Assembly: GCA_024278015.1 (NCBI GenBank)
Contig: JAJRUC010000512.1
Location: 1-6,093 of the forward strand
Length of the DNA: 6,093 nt
Direction of reading: 5' to 3'
From: Chloroflexota bacterium
GTDB taxonomy: Bacteria > Chloroflexota > Anaerolineae > 4572-78
A program made the translations under genes and the position numbers. Of this stretch, positions 5,803 through 6,093 are shown in pieces. The notes under the pieces were generated by a model. It made no database searches and was not told where the DNA came from. It saw only the letters and a list, made by a program, of their open reading frames with translations. Position 1 is the first letter of the stretch; each line of letters opens with the position of its first letter.

Positions 5803-5825
5803 CGGGGCAGGGATACCCCGGCTAC
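5803..5825 (-). repeat. REP-like unit, inverted orientation, one stem mismatch
   Basis: Stem CGGGGCA (5803-5809), loop GGGA, stem TACCCCG (5814-5820), then GCTAC (5821-5825). One C-A mismatch in the stem. With four extra flanking bases (GCAG) it matches 5751-5777 at 26 of 27 positions, 48 bp away. It starts 7 nt after the stop of the small - strand ORF, a typical 3'-flank site for REPs. Confidence 0.75.
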
Positions 5826-5832
5826 AGCACGT

Positions 5833-5955
5833 TTACGGTTCGGGGATGTCCATGTCGGGCAAGCCGTCCGGTTCGGTGTGGCCCCAACCAATTTCGTACC
5901 AACCACGACGTACATATTCAGCATAACTGGAATGCTGATAATCTTCAGGCTGCAT
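5833..5955 (-). CDS. Small unrecognised ORF upstream of hsdR (40 aa), possibly a gene remnant
   Basis: From ATG 5955 the frame encodes 40 residues: MQPEDYQHSSYAEYVRRGWY, then EIGWGHTEPDGLPDMDIPEP, then TAA. The composition is protein-like (Trp, Tyr, Gly, acidic and Pro-rich end) and unlike the shadow frames, and codon use is varied and normal. The same frame stays open upstream to 5988, adding FYWGTFRIADV, which also looks coding, but it meets TGA (5991-5989) with no start codon. An ATG at 5992 sits in another frame and would join only through a frameshift. I see no Shine-Dalgarno site before 5955. It may be a small protein or the end of a decayed longer gene. It precedes hsdR on the same strand, with the REP cluster between them. 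I do not recognise the family. Confidence 0.4.
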   Translation of the reverse strand: MQPEDYQHSSYAEYVRRGWYEIGWGHTEPDGLPDMDIPEP

Positions 5956-5988
5956 GACGTCAGCAATTCTAAATGTACCCCAATAAAA

Positions 5989-6093
5989 TCATTTGTTTAC
6001 CCAAATATGGCAAATCAAACAGAAAACAAGTAACGAAAAACAGGATTACTTCAGCATAATTCCGGTTTGTGCCCTTCACAAATACGCAAAATC
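5989..6093. other. AT-rich stretch, probably intergenic
   Basis: Clearly more AT-rich than the rest of the window, with runs such as CAAATCAAACAGAAAACAAG. It likely holds the promoter for the small ORF and perhaps hsdR, but I find no good -35/-10 pair. On the - strand a frame is open from the window edge to a TGA at 6053-6051, reading ILRICEGHKPELC; this could be the end of another gene lying outside, but 13 codons are not enough to call it. Confidence 0.4.

Noticed and set aside
5644..5825. CRISPR array
   Set aside because: Repeats are palindromic, differ in orientation and degree of decay, and have no regular unique spacers; the architecture is that of REP sequences.
5727..5966. 79-codon - strand frame containing VAGVSLPRC twice
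   Set aside because: The repeated peptide is translation of the two REP-like units; the overlapping frame at 5833-5955 looks more like protein.
1..6093. tRNA or rRNA genes
   Set aside because: I saw no cloverleaf-like pattern with the conserved TTCGA/GG-arm sequences and no rRNA-like stretch on either strand.

Overview
The window looks like a bacterial chromosome of moderate-to-high GC. It carries a lipoprotein with a classical lipobox, a type I restriction subunit and many short dispersed repeats. The repeats built on GCAGATT/CGCGGAGATCGCAGAG and the over-used octamer ACGGCCGT remind me of Chloroflexota (Anaerolineae-like) genomes. That is an impression from sequence style, not a firm assignment.

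Layout. Bases 1-344 hold no gene. They contain one copy of a ~102-bp dispersed repeat (25-126) and an imperfect fold-back element (141-257). A + strand group follows: an unrecognised two-helix membrane protein (345-1154); a second, more complete copy of the repeat with terminal inverted repeats (1162-1323); a PsbP/DcrB-like lipoprotein (1347-1898); and, 6 nt further on, a small DUF3565-type protein gene interrupted by a one-base frameshift (1905-2113). Bases 2114-2386 are non-coding with a 26-bp direct repeat and small palindromes.

The - strand carries a nearly complete-looking hsdR (5635-2387, 1082 aa), the nuclease/translocase subunit of a type I restriction-modification system. hsdM and hsdS are not in the window. 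Upstream of hsdR lies a cluster of REP-like palindromes (GTAGC plus a 7-bp hairpin) and older 33-bp repeats (5644-5825), then a small unrecognised - strand ORF (5955-5833) and an AT-rich stretch to the window end.

The most interesting signal is the REP-like family. Four perfect hairpins and one near-perfect hairpin share a GTAGC head, and one stem base pair varies by compensatory change (G-C, A-T, C-G). Two copies, head to head, form a 63-bp unit lying inside the hsdR reading frame, where it adds about 21 codons without breaking the gene. Decayed copies also form an open 34-codon extension before the likely hsdR start. I see no wholly new defence system; the small ORF next to hsdR is the only candidate for an undescribed partner, and its support is modest.
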